Shown here: positions 41,901-51,997 of the stretch, piece after piece
Numbering within the stretch: the stretch's first letter is position 1
How the letters are laid out: each line of letters opens with the position of its first letter
Source: Marinobacter sp.
Lineage (GTDB): Bacteria > Pseudomonadota > Gammaproteobacteria > Pseudomonadales > Oleiphilaceae
Assembly: GCA_018066865.1 (NCBI GenBank)
Contig: JAGPVT010000052.1
Location: 1 to 64,000, forward strand
Direction of reading: 5' to 3'
DNA: 64,000 nt
Made by a program: the position numbers and the translations under genes
Notes under the pieces: model-generated
What the model was told of the DNA's origin: nothing
Database searches by the model: none
The model's input: only the letters and a program-made list of their open reading frames with translations

Positions 41901-42135
41901 GTTCAGCCGGGGTTGCGATAGCGCTTTCTACTTCCTGAGTGCTGGCGCCCGGAAAAGCCACCATGATATCTGCCATGGTGACATCTATCTGCGGCTCCTC
42001 TTCCTTCGGCGTCACCACAACCGCAAGCACACCCAGAATGATGGAGAGCAACGCCAGCAAAGGCGTTAGATGATTATCCTGAAAAACCCGGGCGATCGCC
42101 CCGGAAGGGCCGACCGGAGGCAGTTCGCGATTCAA
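38905..42135 (-). CDS. RND efflux permease (AcrB family)
   Basis: 1076 aa; LFALIFSIGILVDDGIVITENINRRI; IGMIALAGIIVRNSILLVVF. Confidence 0.95.
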   Translation of the reverse strand: MNRELPPVGPSGAIARVFQDNHLTPLLALLSIILGVLAVVVTPKEEEPQIDVTMADIMVAFPGASTQEVESAIATPAEQVMSEIAGVEHVYSVSRQGQAVITVQFEVGIPRNEALVQLYNQVYSNQDWLPPDLGATQPVIKPKGIDDVPVMTLTLYDPVNGHTGEELTRLAHMLEVALKRVPGTRDVYTVGGVPDRVDIHFDPALLAGFNLTLSDIRDALRAANSSSQEARITRDNLSIPIQAGTLLENANDVRRLVVGMHNGAAVYLDDVANVSRGGTVADQSVMTGFGPAADTDSIGTPGDVYPAVTLAVAKKPGQNAVDITTAIEQRLERIRNRALPEGVEVIVTRDYGETASAKAKKLISDLISATLFVVLLVLVAMGWRQALIVGIAVLITLLLTLVFSWAWGFTLNRVSLFALIFSIGILVDDGIVITENINRRIRNSNLPVRDIIPVAVDEVGTPTIMASLTIMAALLPMAFVTGLMGPYMSPIPINASAGMVLSQIVAFVVAPWLALRLLKHQKGETATEAEEAGSSADGVSPMSLKFFGGILTPFLGDHRWRRRFLALGVILLTLAAASLPAFQAVIMKMLPFDNKSEFQIVVDMPEHTPVEQTQRVLMEMGHYLETVDEVTSWQSYAGTAAPINFNGLVRQYYLRSDPYQGDIQVNLSHESVRPRQSHDIAQALREPLTAIGKRYDASVKIVEVPPGPPVLSPVVAEIYGTDPDQRAELARSIAAGMAEVQGLVDIDTTLEAPTRQWEIEVDRARAARLGVSQAQVVEALQMALGGMNVSFLHDDHAKYPVPIRVTLEDADKAQPSVLMSLQVRSRTGNLVPLASIAQVLEADWMGAIYHKNLLPVTYVTADMAGAVDSPLYGMFAMVSRLEQQEGAPEQFFIDQPPLPEKGTLKWDGEWQITYETFRDMGAAYSVGIFMIFVLLVAQFRSYILPLVIMAPIPLTLIGIMPGHAMLGREFTATSMIGMIALAGIIVRNSILLVVFIQQLLEEGVELDRAVVLAGAVRIKPIALTAISAMVGAYFILNDPIFNGLAISLIFGLALSTLLTVVVVPLLYYTLARRKWV

Positions 42136-43220
42136 TTCCCTGCCTCCTTATTCGCCTTTTCGCCAGAGACGGGGCTTGCTGACAGATTCAGGCGATCCGT
42201 ACCAACCAGCTCACCGGGATGGATGACAACCTGTTCGCCCTCGCTCAGGCCCGCCAGGATTTCCAGTTGGCCTTCCTGCTGAACGCCGGTACGAACCTGG
42301 CGCAACCGCGGGCGGCCCTGCTCGTCCAGCACAAAAACCGCCCTCAGTTCACTGCGACGGACAAGGCTGCCGGCGGGAATCCAGAGTGCCTCACGAGCCG
42401 CAACCGGAACACCGACCTTGACCAACATGCCCGGAAACAGGGACCCGTTGGGCTCATTCAGACGCATGCGTAAACGGAAGGTATGAGTGGCTGGATTGGC
42501 GTAGGGATAAAACGTCATCGCTCCGGTTTCCAGAACCCGGCCATCGGCAAGTGTGACCTGTGCCTGACGCTCGCGTCGGGCAAGGTCTGCGTACTGCTGG
42601 GGCAAGTCCACAACAACCCGCAGCTGTTCCAAAGACAGACCGCTAAGCAGGGGCTGTCCGGGGCTGACGGACTCGCCGATTTCCACGTGACGTTCTGTCA
42701 GTATGCCACCATAAGGCGCGATTATACGGGTATAACTTAACTGCTCGCGGGCTTCTGCCAGGGCCGCCTCGGCGCGTTCTAGCCGTGCTTTGGCGCCAGC
42801 CAGATTGTTCTTGGCACGATCAAATTCCTGCCGCGAAACAAGGCCACGCTCGTGCACAGCTTCAATTCGGTCAAACTGCTGCCGGGCATCTTCGAGAGCG
42901 GCTCTTGCTTCGTCCCGACCACCCTGCGCCTGGTTGACCCGAGCGCGCTGCTCACTGTCATCCAGTTGCACAATCAGGTCGCCGGCGACCACTGAGTCAT
43001 CCACATCAAAGGGCAAACGCTGCACAGTACCGCTGGTTTGTGCGGACACGGTGCTCTGCTGAACTGCCTCGATCACACCATCAAGAACAAGCGTTTCCTG
43101 TAACTCACTACGCTCAACGGGAACTGTTTCCGGCCTGGCTGGTGTTTCATCACCCAAAGCTGATCCGGTGAAAACGAACCCAAGAACGATCGTACCCAGC
43201 ACGGCAACAAGCTTCATCAC
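42132..43220 (-). CDS. RND periplasmic adaptor (membrane fusion protein)
   Basis: 362 aa with signal peptide; SAQTSGTVQRLPFDVDDSVVAGDLIVQLD; RIIAPYGGILTERHVEIGESVSPGQPL. Confidence 0.94.
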   Translation of the reverse strand: MMKLVAVLGTIVLGFVFTGSALGDETPARPETVPVERSELQETLVLDGVIEAVQQSTVSAQTSGTVQRLPFDVDDSVVAGDLIVQLDDSEQRARVNQAQGGRDEARAALEDARQQFDRIEAVHERGLVSRQEFDRAKNNLAGAKARLERAEAALAEAREQLSYTRIIAPYGGILTERHVEIGESVSPGQPLLSGLSLEQLRVVVDLPQQYADLARRERQAQVTLADGRVLETGAMTFYPYANPATHTFRLRMRLNEPNGSLFPGMLVKVGVPVAAREALWIPAGSLVRRSELRAVFVLDEQGRPRLRQVRTGVQQEGQLEILAGLSEGEQVVIHPGELVGTDRLNLSASPVSGEKANKEAGN

Positions 43221-43384
43221 CAGTTACTCCAAAAACAGTTATTAGTTAATAACTATAGGTTATCAATATATTCAGGACGAAGACACACTAACTTACCCTA
43301 AATCAGAGCTTGCCTTTGGTAAAACCAACACCAGCCATCGCCAAAGACAACTTCCGAAAGCACCATTAAAAAAGCCCCGGGCAG

Positions 43385-43425
43385 GGGGAGTATGTCCTGC
43401 ACGGGGCGAAGTGTTACCCGCTGGC
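43385..43425 (-). terminator. Rho-independent terminator (minus strand)
   Basis: Minus strand GCCCCGTGCAGGA...CCCTGCCCGGGGCTTTTTTAATGG imperfect hairpin plus T-tract. Confidence 0.6.
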
Positions 43426-43456
43426 TATAGGTAGCGGGCAACCGCCATTGCAAGGT

Positions 43457-43600
43457 TTACCACGAACTGTCGCTCAGGCGGCCCTCCGTTACACGAATGA
43501 ACACTCCTTCCCCGGCAGTCTGTGCCAATACCAGCCCCGGGAGCCCCGCGAAACCGATAACAACCATCCGTGTAAGCCTGGAAAATGCTCGATCCTTCAT
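43457..43600 (-). CDS. Small putative secreted protein (47 aa) or truncated gene
   Basis: Manual translation MKDRAFSRLTRMVVIGFAGLPGLVLAQTAGEGVFIRVTEGRLSDSSW*; purine-rich AGGGGG upstream of ATG; terminator downstream. Confidence 0.4.
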   Translation of the reverse strand: MKDRAFSRLTRMVVIGFAGLPGLVLAQTAGEGVFIRVTEGRLSDSSW

Positions 43601-43763
43601 ACTGCTGATGCCCCCTGGGCGAGCGTGCCTGAATCAAAATGTCGGGGAATGATAAACGCGCCAGCTCCTGAGCGCGTGAGACACAATGCCGCATCTCTAT
43701 GGGGGTATAGTCTTAACGCACCAAAAACGAGCATATCTTGCTAAGCGCCCTCCAATATGATGA

Positions 43764-45185
<1,422 letters not shown>

Positions 45186-45202
45186 CCATGGAGTGACAAC
45201 TC

Positions 45203-47776
45203 ATGACCGGGAACGGCGGAAACTCACAGGATAACACCCGGGTTTCTACCGGCCTCCCGGGGCTTGACGATGTTCTCGATGGCTTGCGAATTGGCGATAA
45301 CGTTGTCTGGCGTATCAACGACCTGGACGACTACCGCCGGTTCGTTACTCCGTTTATTGAGTCTGCGGCGTCTGCCGGGCGCCGTATTATCTACCTCCGT
45401 TTTGGCCAGCACCCCCCGCTGGTGCTTGCAAAAGCCAACATTCACATCGAAAACGTCGATGCTCTGGATGGCTTTGAAGCCTTTACAGGCAGGGTCTGGC
45501 GTCTGATTGAAGAGCATGGCCGCGGCGCATTCTACGTGTGCGACTGTTTGAGTGATCTGCTCAACGCCTGGGCCACTGACGCTATGGTGGGCAACTTTTT
45601 CCGTGTGGTCTGTCCATTCCTCTTTGAACTGGATACGGTCGCCTGGTTTGCGCTCTATCCGGACCGACACTCTCACACCACACTGGACCGTATCCGGCAA
45701 ACGACACAGGTGATGGTGGATGTTCACCGCCTGGGGAACGACGTTCAGATCCAGCCCATCAAAGCCTGGTGCCGGCAATCCCCTACCATGTTTCTGCCGC
45801 ACAGGGAGCGCAACGGGCGCTTTGTGCCCGTCACCGACAGCAGCGACGCAACCCGGCTTCAGGCCGGGCTGGAACTTGCCCAGCTGAATCGTCAACCACT
45901 CCTGGACTACTGGGACCGCCTGTTTCTTCAAGTCGCCAGTGCGCTTGAGACCGATGATGAAGAACAATCAGCAGACATTCTGAATCGCGTACTGAATGTT
46001 CTGATCAGCCGGGATCCACGCATGCTGGATCTCGCTAAACGTTACCTCAGCCTCGAGAGCCTGCTCGCGATTCGCGCCAGAATGATCGGCAGCGGTTACA
46101 TTGGCGGCAAAGCCACAGGCATGTTGATAGCCAGAAGCATTCTGCTCACCAATCAGCCCGACATCTGGCAAGAAAACCTGGAGCCACACGACTCCAGCTA
46201 TCTGGGCTCAGATGCCTATTACGCATTCCTCGTTCACAACGGCCTGTGGCCAGCGATTATGCGCCAACGCTCGACCGACGGTTATTTCACTGAGGCCGTG
46301 CAGCTTCAGCAGAATATTCTGAAGGGCAGTTTTCCTCCGGAAATCCGGACAGAGCTGGCTCGGCTCCTGGATCATTACGGGCAGTACCCGATTCTCGTAC
46401 GCTCAAGCAGTCTTCAGGAAGATGGCTTCGGTAATGCGTTTGCCGGCAAATACGACAGCGTTTTTCTGGTAAACCAGGGCGCTCCAGAGCTTCGGCTTAC
46501 AGCGCTGGAGGATGCGATCCGACAGGTTTACGCCTCTACCATGAGCGAAGACGCGTTGGTGTACCGCAAGCAACGCGGGCTGGATCAGCGAGAGGAGCCT
46601 ATGGCGTTGTTGATTCAACGAGTCAACGGCCGTTTTCACGGGCGTTACTACTTACCGGATGCCGCCGGCGTTGGCGTTTCCCGCAATACTTTTGCCTGGG
46701 ATACTGATATGGACCCGACCGCCGGCATGGTGCGTCTGGTCATGGGGCTCGGGACCCGGGCCGTGGACAGGATTGAAGGTGACCACGCATGCGTTATGGC
46801 ACTGGACTACCCCAACCGTCAGCCGTTCCGCAACCTGGATGAAAGCTATCGTTTTTCCCAGCATCTTCTTGATGTACTGGACCTGTGGGAAGGAAAACTG
46901 GCCACCCGCCCTTTGAGCCTGCTCGTGGAAGAGGTTTCAGACCTCCCCCTGGGCCACCTCGGCGAAGTGGACAGGGCCGCCAGTCGACGGGCAGAGGAGC
47001 TGGGCCTGCCGGCTCCGGTATGGCGGCTGACGTTCAAGCCACTGGTGCGCAACAGCCGGTTTGTCAGCCGCCTGTCAAACCTGCTGCAAACTCTGGAGAC
47101 CGGCTATCAGCATCCGGTAGATGTTGAATTTACCCTGCATCTGAACAACGACGGGGAGCCGACTTTCAATCTGGTGCAATGCCGTCCATTGGCAACAATC
47201 GGTGAAACCATGGCGGCCGAAATTCCTGCAGAAATATCCACCCGGGAGCTTCTTTTTCGCACGTCCGGAAACTTTATGGGCGGCAACATAAACCTGCGCA
47301 TCCAGCGTGTTATCAGAGTGAACGCAGCGGTATACAACAGGTTGAATGTCAGCCAGCGCTACGAAGTGGCCCGCCTTGTCGGCGAGCAGGTTCGTCACAG
47401 CGACGACACCACCATGCTTATTGGTCCCGGCCGTTGGGGAACCAGCAGCCCTGAATTGGGCGTGCCGGTCCGGTTTGCGGATATAGCAGGGGTTGCCGTG
47501 TTGGTTGAAGTAGCAGAAATGGAGGGTGATATGGTTCCGGATCTTTCCTATGGCTCGCATTTTTTCCAGGATCTTGTGGAAACCGGCATCGCCTATGTTG
47601 CCCTGTTCCCCAATGGTCCCAACTGCATCTATCAGCCTGAGCGGTTACCCGGAACAGCCCACAACCCTCATGCCACGCCGGAACAGGCACTGCAAATTTT
47701 TGATCTTCACACCAACCCGCTGCAGCTAACGGGCGACGTCGTCAGCCAGCGTCTGGTTTGCTATTTTCCACCTTAA
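45203..47776 (+). CDS. KaiC-like N-terminal domain fused to PEP/pyruvate-binding (PPDK N-terminal ATP-grasp) domain
   Basis: N-terminus STGLPGLDDVLDGLRIGDNVVWRIN resembles KaiC/RadA entry but lacks Walker A; MIGSGYIGGKATGMLIARSIL and ILVRSSSLQEDGFGNAFAGKYDSVF typical PPDK_N; distinctive C-terminus GPGRWGTSSPELGVPVRFADIAG. Confidence 0.85.
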   Translation: MTGNGGNSQDNTRVSTGLPGLDDVLDGLRIGDNVVWRINDLDDYRRFVTPFIESAASAGRRIIYLRFGQHPPLVLAKANIHIENVDALDGFEAFTGRVWRLIEEHGRGAFYVCDCLSDLLNAWATDAMVGNFFRVVCPFLFELDTVAWFALYPDRHSHTTLDRIRQTTQVMVDVHRLGNDVQIQPIKAWCRQSPTMFLPHRERNGRFVPVTDSSDATRLQAGLELAQLNRQPLLDYWDRLFLQVASALETDDEEQSADILNRVLNVLISRDPRMLDLAKRYLSLESLLAIRARMIGSGYIGGKATGMLIARSILLTNQPDIWQENLEPHDSSYLGSDAYYAFLVHNGLWPAIMRQRSTDGYFTEAVQLQQNILKGSFPPEIRTELARLLDHYGQYPILVRSSSLQEDGFGNAFAGKYDSVFLVNQGAPELRLTALEDAIRQVYASTMSEDALVYRKQRGLDQREEPMALLIQRVNGRFHGRYYLPDAAGVGVSRNTFAWDTDMDPTAGMVRLVMGLGTRAVDRIEGDHACVMALDYPNRQPFRNLDESYRFSQHLLDVLDLWEGKLATRPLSLLVEEVSDLPLGHLGEVDRAASRRAEELGLPAPVWRLTFKPLVRNSRFVSRLSNLLQTLETGYQHPVDVEFTLHLNNDGEPTFNLVQCRPLATIGETMAAEIPAEISTRELLFRTSGNFMGGNINLRIQRVIRVNAAVYNRLNVSQRYEVARLVGEQVRHSDDTTMLIGPGRWGTSSPELGVPVRFADIAGVAVLVEVAEMEGDMVPDLSYGSHFFQDLVETGIAYVALFPNGPNCIYQPERLPGTAHNPHATPEQALQIFDLHTNPLQLTGDVVSQRLVCYFPP

Positions 47777-47860
47777 TGCCCATCAACTATTATCAGGAAA
47801 ACCGCTAAAAGCACTCACCTCACCCGCCGCTACATGCGCCGCCCTGCTAGAATCCACGCC

Positions 47861-49123
47861 ATGGAATGGCTCACTCACTCTCAAACAGGTTTTCAACAAG
47901 CAGCACGCTACCTCCTGAGCATGCGCCTTGCCGTGGTTGGCCTGCAGCTTATCGCTCTGGCGGTGGCAGAAACGGTTGTAACGCTTGCCTACCGTGCTGA
48001 AGCACTGGCGCTGTGCCTGCTCTATGGTGTTCTCGCGACGCTGGGCTGGCTCTGGTTTACCCGGAGGCCGCCACGCTCCCCCTCCAGTGTCAGTGCCGGC
48101 CTGGCTCTTGATCTGGTCTTAATAGGTGGCTGGCTGTTTTTGACGGGCGGCTACACCAACCCTCTGGTATCCCTGTTATTGCTGCCAATCGCCGTGGCAA
48201 TCATTCTGGTGCCGCTGAGTCAGAGCATTGCCCTGACTCTCTTTGGCATTGCTGTCTACACAGCACTGGTAATATGGCATACGCCCATCACCAATGAAGA
48301 TCACAACGCCAATCTGGCGCAACTACACCTGGCCGGCATGTGGGTCACCTTTGCCATGACGGCGGCAATTCTGCTTCTGGTTGTGGGTGCTCTGGCAAGG
48401 CGATTGCGCCGGCAGCAGGAGCAACTGTCGACCATCCGCGAGACACGCCTGCGCGATGAACAGATCATTGCTCTGGGGCTTTCTGCCGCAGCCGTTGCCC
48501 ATCGTCTGGGCACACCTTTGAATACCATGACATTACTGGTTGACGAAATCCGGTCTGCCTTTCCAGATCCGGATCTCGCCGATGACCTGAGCCTGATGGA
48601 GCAACAACTTGGCCTTTGTAGCAAGCATCTGCAGCAACTTTCCAGTTCGGCAATACAAGCGAAAACCGCACAACTGGAAAGTCTCAGGGTTCCGGACTGG
48701 GTGGCACGGCTAAGAGAGTCCGCAACACTCTTGTGGCCGGCTGCGCCCATTGACTGGTCGGAAGCGGTTCCGGATTGCCGGGTTGCGGTTGACGCCACCC
48801 TGGATCAAGCCATCCTCAACCTGCTTGCGAACGCCTTGACGGCCAGCCCATCATGGGTAGCTGTCAGCGTGCGCTACGCCGAATCCAGCAGAATCGAAAT
48901 GGTCGTGGAAGACCACGGAGATGGCCTGGAAGACGCCCTCCAGAAGACGCCGGGCGAACAGATCGTGGGTTCAGAGAACGGCCTCGGCGTCGGCCTCTTT
49001 CTTTCCAATGCAACGATTCAGCGCCTCGGTGGCACCCTCAAGGCGCGGGTCGACCAGCATGGCACAACCATGATCATCGATTTGCCCGAAGCCCGAGCGG
49101 TTAACGCAAACATGGGGGGCTAA
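47861..49123 (+). CDS. RegB/PrrB-like membrane sensor histidine kinase
   Basis: 6-TM N-terminus with TGGYTNPLVSLLLLPIAV, H-box AVAHRLGTPLNTMTLLVDEIR, Cys in MEQQLGLCSKHLQQLS, HATPase. Confidence 0.85.
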   Translation: MEWLTHSQTGFQQAARYLLSMRLAVVGLQLIALAVAETVVTLAYRAEALALCLLYGVLATLGWLWFTRRPPRSPSSVSAGLALDLVLIGGWLFLTGGYTNPLVSLLLLPIAVAIILVPLSQSIALTLFGIAVYTALVIWHTPITNEDHNANLAQLHLAGMWVTFAMTAAILLLVVGALARRLRRQQEQLSTIRETRLRDEQIIALGLSAAAVAHRLGTPLNTMTLLVDEIRSAFPDPDLADDLSLMEQQLGLCSKHLQQLSSSAIQAKTAQLESLRVPDWVARLRESATLLWPAAPIDWSEAVPDCRVAVDATLDQAILNLLANALTASPSWVAVSVRYAESSRIEMVVEDHGDGLEDALQKTPGEQIVGSENGLGVGLFLSNATIQRLGGTLKARVDQHGTTMIIDLPEARAVNANMGG

Positions 49124-49126
49124 CCG

Positions 49127-49660
49127 ATGATCACTCAAGACAGCTGGCTACTTATTGACGATGACGCAGCCTTCCTGCAGGTACTCCAGCGAGCGCTGAG
49201 CCGCCAGGGGATCGAAGCCACCGCAACCCACTGTCATTCGGAGGCGTTCCATGCCATGGAGGCGCAGGTCTTCCGGAAGTGCGTTCTGGATCTGAACCTT
49301 GCGGGCGAGAGTGGCCTGCAGCTGCTGCCTGAGCTCCTTGCCAAACAGCCTGCTTTGGAAATTCTGGTGCTGACAGGCTACGGCAGTATTGCCACGGCCG
49401 TTGAGGCCGTGCGCAGGGGCGCAGTCAATTATCTATGCAAACCGGTTACGGTTCGCCAGCTCATGAGTGGTTTCGAAGCGCTGACCAAGGTGCCGGAACT
49501 GCGTGAGGAACCGCCTTCGGTGGAAGAGATGGAGCGGGAACACATTCAGAGGGTGCTCAACGAGCATGACGGCAACGTCTCTGCCACAGCCAGAGCCTTA
49601 CACATGCACCGGCGGACCCTGCAACGAAAGCTGCAGAAGCATTCCCGCTGGCGCAATTAG
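49127..49660 (+). CDS. RegA/PrrA/RoxR-like response regulator
   Basis: 177 aa; LLIDDDAAFLQVLQRALSRQG; FIS-like HTH HIQRVLNEHDGNVSATARALHMHRRTLQRKLQKHS. Confidence 0.9.
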   Translation: MITQDSWLLIDDDAAFLQVLQRALSRQGIEATATHCHSEAFHAMEAQVFRKCVLDLNLAGESGLQLLPELLAKQPALEILVLTGYGSIATAVEAVRRGAVNYLCKPVTVRQLMSGFEALTKVPELREEPPSVEEMEREHIQRVLNEHDGNVSATARALHMHRRTLQRKLQKHSRWRN

Positions 49661-49845
49661 AGGAATGGCCGTAGTATTAACATTTATCAGGCGGAACTTA
49701 CCATTGACGGTATAGCCTGACAGGCCGCACTTACCGGCTGTTTACAAGATAATTACAGGGGTGCCGAGCGGGCTGCACCGCCAGGCTTACCCCATTGCGA
49801 CAAGGAGGGAAGTAGCACTTTTGTGACCGGAGCACAGAATAGACC

Positions 49846-51975
49846 ATGCCAGACTTAGATCATCCGGAATACAAAACGCCGCCCCCCGAGGTTGATCCGG
49901 AACGCTTGTCACTGGTTGCCAGCATCAGTCGCAATATGGTTCTGATTCTTGATGACGCCGGAACTATCCAATGGGCCAACCCCTGCTTTGAAGAATACAC
50001 TGGCTACCTGCTGCAAGATATTTTCGGCGCCCACCCAAAAGACCTGCTTAACGGCCCGGCCACAGATCCGGAAAAAATCCGGCATATCACCCAAAAACTC
50101 CATCTGGCAGAACCCTTCGAAGAAGATATCCTGTTTTATACACGTCCGGGAGTGCCTTTCTGGATCCATCTCTATTGTGTCCCTATCGGTGTCGAACAGA
50201 ACGTAGCGCCGGGCTTCATCGCTGTCATGAACAACATTTCGGATCGCAAACACAGTGAGCGTGGTTTGCGCATTGCCGCCAGTGTGTTTGATCGCAGCCA
50301 TGAAGCCATCGTCATTTCGGACCAGAACAACTGCATAGTGGATGTAAACCCGGCCTTCTCACGCATCACCGGTTACAACCGGAGTGATGTGCTGGGCCTT
50401 AACCCATCCATTCTCAGTTCTGGCCGCCATTCCCCAGCCTATTATCGTGCCATGTGGCGGCGTATTATAGAAACAGATCACTGGCGTGGTGAGATCTGGA
50501 ACCGCCGGAAAAACGGCGAAGAATTCGTCGAGTTGCTATCAATCAGCCGCGTCCATCTGGACGAGCCTGGGCGCTATTATCATGTTGCAGCTTTCACAGA
50601 CATAACAGCCCTGAAGAATCATGCCAAAGAGCTGGACCGAGCGGTCAACTATGATGAGCTTACCGGTCTGCCAAATCGCCAGTTACTGGAGGATCGCCTG
50701 CGCAACGCACGGAGTCACGCAGACCGCCAGCAAAAAAACCTGTCAGTCTGCTACCTGGATCTGGACGGTTTCAAGGCGATCAACGACAGTTTGGGGCATG
50801 CCGCAGGCAACCAGATGCTGCGCATTCTGGCAAGCCGCCTGGCACAGACTCTGAGCAGTGGCGATACCGTTGCCCGGATTGGTGGCGACGGGTTTGGTGT
50901 AATCCTTCAGAGCGATAACCATGACGCCGTCTATGAGCGCATATTATCCACTATCAACGAGCCCGTTGACACGGGTTCTGGCCCGATCACTCTAACGGCA
51001 AGCCTTGGTATCACCCGCTATCCGGCAGACAGCGCAGATGCTGAAGGCCTGATTCGCCATGCCAACCAGGCCATGTACTCTGCCAAGGAAAAAGGGCGGA
51101 ACCTGCTGCATTTTTTCGACCCGGAACTGAACGAGCACCGGCAGCAGCGGCGTGAACAGCTCACCGAACTCACCCAAGCGCTGGAAAACGAAGAATTTGA
51201 GCTTTATTTCCAGCCCCAAGTGCGAATAGCGGGCTGCAAAGTCGTAGGTTTTGAGGCGCTTATTCGCTGGAATCACCCTCATAGAGGTTTGCTTCAGCCA
51301 AACGCATTTCTGCCCACACTGGAAGACAGCCACCTGGAGGTCCCTCTGGGCCAATGGGTCCTGAAAGAAGCCATTTATCAGATGAATCTCTGGCGCGATG
51401 CAGGTGAGGATTTGTCAGTCAGTATTAACATCAGCGCCTGGCACCTGATGGACCGGAGTTTTACACGCTACCTGGAAAACTATCTGCACAGCCACCCGAC
51501 CGTTGAGCCCAGGCAAATCACGCTGGAAGTACTGGAATCAACCGCGCTTGATGACATCAGGCGTGCCAGCAGCGTGCTTGCGCGCTGTCAGGAGCTGGGG
51601 TTCCGTATTGCTCTGGACGACTTCGGAACGGGCTTTTCATCACTGACCTACCTGCGCACCTTGCCAGTTGATCTGGTGAAGATCGATAAGAGTTTTGTTC
51701 GCAACATGCTCAATGATGCCAGCGATCGTGCCATTGTGGAAAGTGTGATTTTCCTGGGCCAGAGGTTTACCCACCCCATTCTGGCTGAAGGCGTTGAAAC
51801 CATGGATCACGCCCGGGCCCTGCGCCAGCTAGGCTGTGATTATATTCAGGGTTACGGGATTGCGCGCCCGATGCCGGCAGGCGAGGTACTGGAGTGGTTG
51901 CAGCAATGGCATCAGCACGCCGCTATTGAAGGTGACGATATGGAGCCACTAAGCGCCGGCGAAGCGGGCAACTGA
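49846..51975 (+). CDS. PAS-PAS-GGDEF-EAL protein
   Basis: Two PAS domains, degenerate ARIGGDGFGV (GGDEF site), VGFEALIRWNHP and DDFGTGFSSLTYLR EAL motifs. Confidence 0.93.
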   Translation: MPDLDHPEYKTPPPEVDPERLSLVASISRNMVLILDDAGTIQWANPCFEEYTGYLLQDIFGAHPKDLLNGPATDPEKIRHITQKLHLAEPFEEDILFYTRPGVPFWIHLYCVPIGVEQNVAPGFIAVMNNISDRKHSERGLRIAASVFDRSHEAIVISDQNNCIVDVNPAFSRITGYNRSDVLGLNPSILSSGRHSPAYYRAMWRRIIETDHWRGEIWNRRKNGEEFVELLSISRVHLDEPGRYYHVAAFTDITALKNHAKELDRAVNYDELTGLPNRQLLEDRLRNARSHADRQQKNLSVCYLDLDGFKAINDSLGHAAGNQMLRILASRLAQTLSSGDTVARIGGDGFGVILQSDNHDAVYERILSTINEPVDTGSGPITLTASLGITRYPADSADAEGLIRHANQAMYSAKEKGRNLLHFFDPELNEHRQQRREQLTELTQALENEEFELYFQPQVRIAGCKVVGFEALIRWNHPHRGLLQPNAFLPTLEDSHLEVPLGQWVLKEAIYQMNLWRDAGEDLSVSINISAWHLMDRSFTRYLENYLHSHPTVEPRQITLEVLESTALDDIRRASSVLARCQELGFRIALDDFGTGFSSLTYLRTLPVDLVKIDKSFVRNMLNDASDRAIVESVIFLGQRFTHPILAEGVETMDHARALRQLGCDYIQGYGIARPMPAGEVLEWLQQWHQHAAIEGDDMEPLSAGEAGN

Positions 51976-51997
51976 TAGCAGGTTGCGTGCGGGCTCG

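Noticed and set aside
45224-45967. 247-aa minus-strand ORF opposite the KaiC/PPDK fusion
   Set aside because: Shadow ORF of a strongly supported gene
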